A DNA stretch of 9,914 nucleotides from JBFGFG01 sp041627475 (GTDB taxonomy: Bacteria; Actinomycetota; Nitriliruptoria; Nitriliruptorales; Nitriliruptoraceae). Of the stretch, positions 7,559 through 9,914 are shown one piece after another. Position 1 is the stretch's first letter, and the number at the start of each line of letters is the position of its first letter. The stretch lies in NCBI GenBank assembly GCA_041627475.1, contig JBFKQZ010000110.1, forward strand, positions 1-9,914. Reading direction: 5' to 3'. A program made the translations under genes and the position numbers. Below the pieces are notes generated by a model. It made no database searches. It saw only the letters and a program-made list of their open reading frames with translations, and was not told the DNA's origin.

Positions 7559-8199
7559 ATGCTCCGAGCCGGCCCGCGGCCGACGTCGTCCTCATCGGTG
7601 GCCCACCGGGTGCCGGGAAGACGACGCTGGGTCGCGCGCTGGCAGCGGAACTCGATCTTGCGTCGGTGACCGGTGACGACCTCGTCGTCGCCGCCCGCGC
7701 CGCGACCGACCGGGCGACCCACCCGGAACTCCACCAGATGCCCGACGGGCACGTCGCCTACTTCACCGAGACCTCCGCCGAGCAGCTCATCGCTGACGCC
7801 GGGGCCAAGGAGCAGGCGGCGTGGCCCGTCGTCGAGCGCGTCGTGCGGTCGCACCTGCAGACGGGCGACGGCATCGTGCTGGACTGGTGGCTGCTGCGGC
7901 CGAGCACGGTCGCGGCGCTGGGGGAACCCCGTGTCGCGTCGTTGTGGTTGGACGTCGAGCCGGCCCTGCTGTGGTCCAGGGAGCGCGCCACCGCGTCGTT
8001 CGTGGAGCAGTTCGACGACCCCGAGGGGATGCTCGAGCGCTTCGTGGCGCGCAGCCGCTGGCGCAACGACCTCGTGCGCAGGGAGGCGGGGGAGCTGGGA
8101 CTACCGGTCCTGCACGTCGTCGGTCAGCCTGTCGACGAGCTCGTCGACGCGGCGCTCGAGGCCCTCGGGCGGCCCCGACGGGCGCTGCGGTCGCAGTAG
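7555..8199 (+). CDS. P-loop NTPase, small-molecule kinase-like
   Basis: The 214-aa product is a single-domain P-loop NTPase. Walker A is G16-P-P-G-A-G-K22-T (inside VVLIGGPPGAGKTTLGRAL), followed by a D41-D42 pair after the second strand, where nucleoside-monophosphate-type kinases bind substrate. A hydrophobic strand ending in Asp, IVLD (107-110), may be Walker B. An Arg-rich region (RFVARSRWRNDLVRR) resembles a lid that contacts ATP phosphates, and VLHVVGQPVDELVDAAL ends the domain as in shikimate/gluconate-kinase-like folds. The substrate is unknown; 'AAA family ATPase' or 'zeta-toxin-like' would be looser alternatives, with no toxin partner seen. The start GTG (7555-7557) overlaps the crotonase stop by four bases (GTGA); the ATG at 7559 is out of frame. 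Tight coupling suggests joint expression with the crotonase, but not necessarily a shared pathway. Confidence 0.85.
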   Translation: MNAPSRPAADVVLIGGPPGAGKTTLGRALAAELDLASVTGDDLVVAARAATDRATHPELHQMPDGHVAYFTETSAEQLIADAGAKEQAAWPVVERVVRSHLQTGDGIVLDWWLLRPSTVAALGEPRVASLWLDVEPALLWSRERATASFVEQFDDPEGMLERFVARSRWRNDLVRREAGELGLPVLHVVGQPVDELVDAALEALGRPRRALRSQ

Positions 8200-8202
8200 C
8201 GT
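8197..8202 (+). promoter_or_regulatory. -10-like element (TAGCGT) overlapping the kinase stop codon
   Basis: TAGCGT begins with the TAG stop of the kinase-like gene and lies 26 bases before the methyltransferase GTG. It could be an internal promoter for the methyltransferase and hemW. No -35 is evident and the T-A may be there only because of the stop codon. Confidence 0.25.
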
Positions 8203-8228
8203 CGCCGGGAACTACAGGAGGAGCCGTC

Positions 8229-8882
8229 GTGGCCATCGTCGCGCCCGACGGGAGTCCGGTCCCGGTCTACCTCGCGGCACCGCCGGGTGACACCGCCGAC
8301 GTGCTGCTCGGGGTCGTCCCGCCGCCCGCGACCGTGCTGGAGCTCGGTGCCGGGGTCGGCCGCGAGACGCGACCGCTGCTCGCCTGCGGGTACGACGTGA
8401 CGGCGGTCGACGAGAGCGCCGCGATGCTGGCCCACGTCACCGGCGCGCGCACCGTCGAGGGCGACCTCTTCGCGCTCGACCTGGGGGAGCGGTTCGACGT
8501 CGTCCTCGGCGGCAGCCACTTCGTCGACGACGCGGACGCCGACCGTCGCGCGGCGCTCTACGCGACCTGCGCGCGGCACGTCGCAGTGGACGGCGTCGTG
8601 CTGCTGGAGCGCTACGACCCCGACTGGGTCGCCGACCCGTCGACCTACGGAGGGACAGCCGGACCGGTGCACATCGACTTCGAGGTGCTGGGTCGTGACG
8701 GCGACGACGTCAGGGCGCGCCTGGTCTACGAGCTCGCGGGCAGGACGTGGACCCAGGAGTTCACCTTCACGTCCGTCACGCCGGCATCCGTCGACGCCGA
8801 GGCCCGCATGCATGGCCTGCAGGTCGTCGGTGTGCACGGGGACGACGGGACCTGGCTCGAGCTACGCCCCGCCGTACCGTGA
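8229..8882 (+). CDS. Class I SAM-dependent methyltransferase
   Basis: The 217-aa product has a class I SAM-binding fold. Motif I is E38-L-G-A-G-V-G44 (in TVLELGAGVGRET), the acidic residue after the second strand that binds the SAM ribose is Asp61 (VTAVDES), and motif III-like VEGDLFALDL follows (76-85). The rest (FDVVLGGSHFVDD, then VDGVVLLERYDPDW) fits the motif IV/post-motif strands. A C-terminal half of beta strands (HIDFEVLGRDG... YELAGRTWTQEFTFTSVTP) resembles small-molecule methyltransferases, but the substrate cannot be inferred. The start GTG at 8229 has a near-perfect AGGAGGAG (8216-8223) 5 bases upstream, which decides it over the much longer open frame that runs back through the kinase-like gene to 7821. 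It follows that gene by 29 bases and precedes hemW by 5 bases. Confidence 0.9.
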   Translation: MAIVAPDGSPVPVYLAAPPGDTADVLLGVVPPPATVLELGAGVGRETRPLLACGYDVTAVDESAAMLAHVTGARTVEGDLFALDLGERFDVVLGGSHFVDDADADRRAALYATCARHVAVDGVVLLERYDPDWVADPSTYGGTAGPVHIDFEVLGRDGDDVRARLVYELAGRTWTQEFTFTSVTPASVDAEARMHGLQVVGVHGDDGTWLELRPAVP

Positions 8883-8887
8883 CGGCC

Positions 8888-9914
8888 ATGGACGACGAAC
8901 GCTGGTGGGCGGAGCCCGTCGAGTCCGGGCCGCGTGCGGGGTTCGGGCTCTACCTCCACGTGCCGTTCTGCAGCCACCGGTGCGGGTACTGCGACTTCGC
9001 CACGTGGGCGACGGACGCGCCGGGCCCGGACGGCGGCACCGTCGGTGACGTCGTCGACCGCTACGTTCCGGCGCTGCTGGCCGACCTCCGGCGCCAGGTC
9101 GAGCGGGGGCCTGCCGGGCACGCCCCGCCCGGCACGCGCGACGACGAGGACTGGCCTGCCCTGACCAGCCTGTTCGTCGGCGGGGGCACACCGACGCTGC
9201 TGCCGCCCGACGACCTCGCACACCTCGTGCGGGAGTCGCTGGAGCAGTTCGACGTGGCGCCGGACGCCGAGGTCACGGTCGAGTGCAACCCGGAGACCGC
9301 GTCCGTGGCGCTGTTCGAGCAGCTGCGTGAGGCCGGCGTGACCCGGGTGTCGATGGGGGCACAGTCCTTCGCCACGCACGTGCTCGAGACGCTGGAGCGC
9401 GCCCACGGGCCGACGCGGGCGCTCGAGGCCGTCGTCCAGGCGCGTGAGGGTGGGATCGAGCAGGTCAGCCTCGACCTCATCTACGGCACGCCGGGCGAGA
9501 CCGACGAGGACTGGGCCGAGACGCTGCGCACCGCGGTCGCGGCGGGGACCGACCACCTCAGCGCCTACGCCCTGACCGTCCACGACGGGACCAGCTTCGG
9601 GTCACGTGTCGCGGCGGGCACGCTGCCGCCGCCCGACGAGGACGTCCAGCGCGACCGCTTCGACACCGCCCGCGACGTGCTCGCCGGCGTCGGCCTCGAG
9701 CAGTACGAGCTCGCGAACTGGGCGCGGGGGCCGAGCAGGCGCAGCGCCCACAACACCCTCTACTGGCGGCACGGTGACTACCTCGCTGCCGGGGTCGGCG
9801 CGCACGCCCACGTGGCGGGGCGCCGCAGCTGGCAGCACCGGTCGCTCAGCCGGTGGCTGGCGGCGGCCGAGGGCGGGCAGGACGCGACCGCGGGCGACGA
9901 GGTCACGACGCCCG
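8888..9914 (+). CDS. hemW: HemW, radical SAM heme chaperone (C-terminus cut by window edge)
   Basis: HemW is a radical SAM-family protein, formerly annotated as oxygen-independent coproporphyrinogen III oxidase-like, that binds heme and delivers it to respiratory enzymes. The 342 residues in the window show LYLHVPFC at the start of the barrel, the [4Fe-4S] motif C28-S-H-R-C32-G-Y-C35-DF, VGGGTPTLLP, VECNPET, RVSMGAQSF, DLIYGTPGET, QYELANWA and the heme-associated HNTLYW, all as in HemW rather than true HemN. About 50-60 residues, mostly the C-terminal helical part, would remain beyond the edge. The start is ATG 8888, five bases after the methyltransferase stop; no good Shine-Dalgarno is visible, so translation may depend on coupling. 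In many Gram-positive and actinobacterial genomes hemW sits close to lepA and before hrcA-dnaJ; here it is separated from lepA by about 6.2 kb. Confidence 0.95.
   Translation, partial: MDDERWWAEPVESGPRAGFGLYLHVPFCSHRCGYCDFATWATDAPGPDGGTVGDVVDRYVPALLADLRRQVERGPAGHAPPGTRDDEDWPALTSLFVGGGTPTLLPPDDLAHLVRESLEQFDVAPDAEVTVECNPETASVALFEQLREAGVTRVSMGAQSFATHVLETLERAHGPTRALEAVVQAREGGIEQVSLDLIYGTPGETDEDWAETLRTAVAAGTDHLSAYALTVHDGTSFGSRVAAGTLPPPDEDVQRDRFDTARDVLAGVGLEQYELANWARGPSRRSAHNTLYWRHGDYLAAGVGAHAHVAGRRSWQHRSLSRWLAAAEGGQDATAGDEVTTP

Noticed and set aside
7821..8228. Upstream extension of the methyltransferase frame as a fusion with the previous gene
   Set aside because: The stretch is an Arg/Ala-rich out-of-frame shadow of the kinase-like gene, and a strong ribosome-binding site precedes the GTG at 8229.
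8726..9583. 285-codon minus-strand open frame opposite hemW
   Set aside because: The plus strand encodes an unmistakable HemW across this stretch; the antisense frame has no recognisable features.

Overview
The window is very GC-rich DNA with coding regions strongly biased to G or C at third codon positions. GTG starts are frequent and several genes overlap or abut. LepA, HemW and ribosomal protein S20 are of ordinary bacterial type. Together with the rpsT/lepA/hemW neighbourhood this points to a high-GC actinobacterium. Many products are rich in Asp/Glu (thioredoxin, the lipoprotein, the 116-aa protein), which would suit a deeply branching or salt-adapted actinobacterial lineage, but that is only a guess. 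Genes fill nearly the whole window; the longest gap is about 265 bases. I see no tRNA, rRNA, CRISPR array, insertion sequence, attachment site or origin.

Layout: (1) 1-605, minus strand: the start of an unidentified CDS that runs off the left edge, a hairpin terminator, then rpsT. (2) 606-870: divergent promoter region. (3) 871-3212, plus strand: lepA (elongation factor 4), followed closely by a small two-helix membrane protein with a PH-like tail. (4) 3270-4450, minus strand: a beta-class carbonic anhydrase whose stop codon overlaps the start of a lipoprotein gene. (5) 4628-5445, plus strand: a 116-aa protein of unknown function, a hairpin, then thioredoxin. (6) 5494-6687, minus strand: an AI-2E-family transporter, convergent with thioredoxin and separated from it by a perfect 13-bp hairpin. 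(7) 6773 to the right edge, plus strand: a crotonase, a P-loop kinase-like protein, a SAM methyltransferase and the start of hemW, packed as a likely operon.

Functionally the window is mostly housekeeping: translation (S20, LepA), redox (thioredoxin), CO2/bicarbonate interconversion, heme trafficking (HemW), plus less well defined metabolic and membrane proteins. In many actinobacteria and other Gram-positive bacteria lepA and hemW are close neighbours. Here about 6.2 kb carrying eight other genes lies between them, which is the main point about gene order. A TA-S-S-S-T hexamer (S = G or C) sits upstream of seven of the transcription units or genes and probably reflects the -10 element used by this organism.

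I did not find a convincing new defence, mobile or biosynthetic system. The findings below are modest: coupling of an unknown lipoprotein to a carbonic anhydrase, a crotonase with a changed oxyanion segment, an acidic insert in the transporter, and a small conserved-looking unknown protein.
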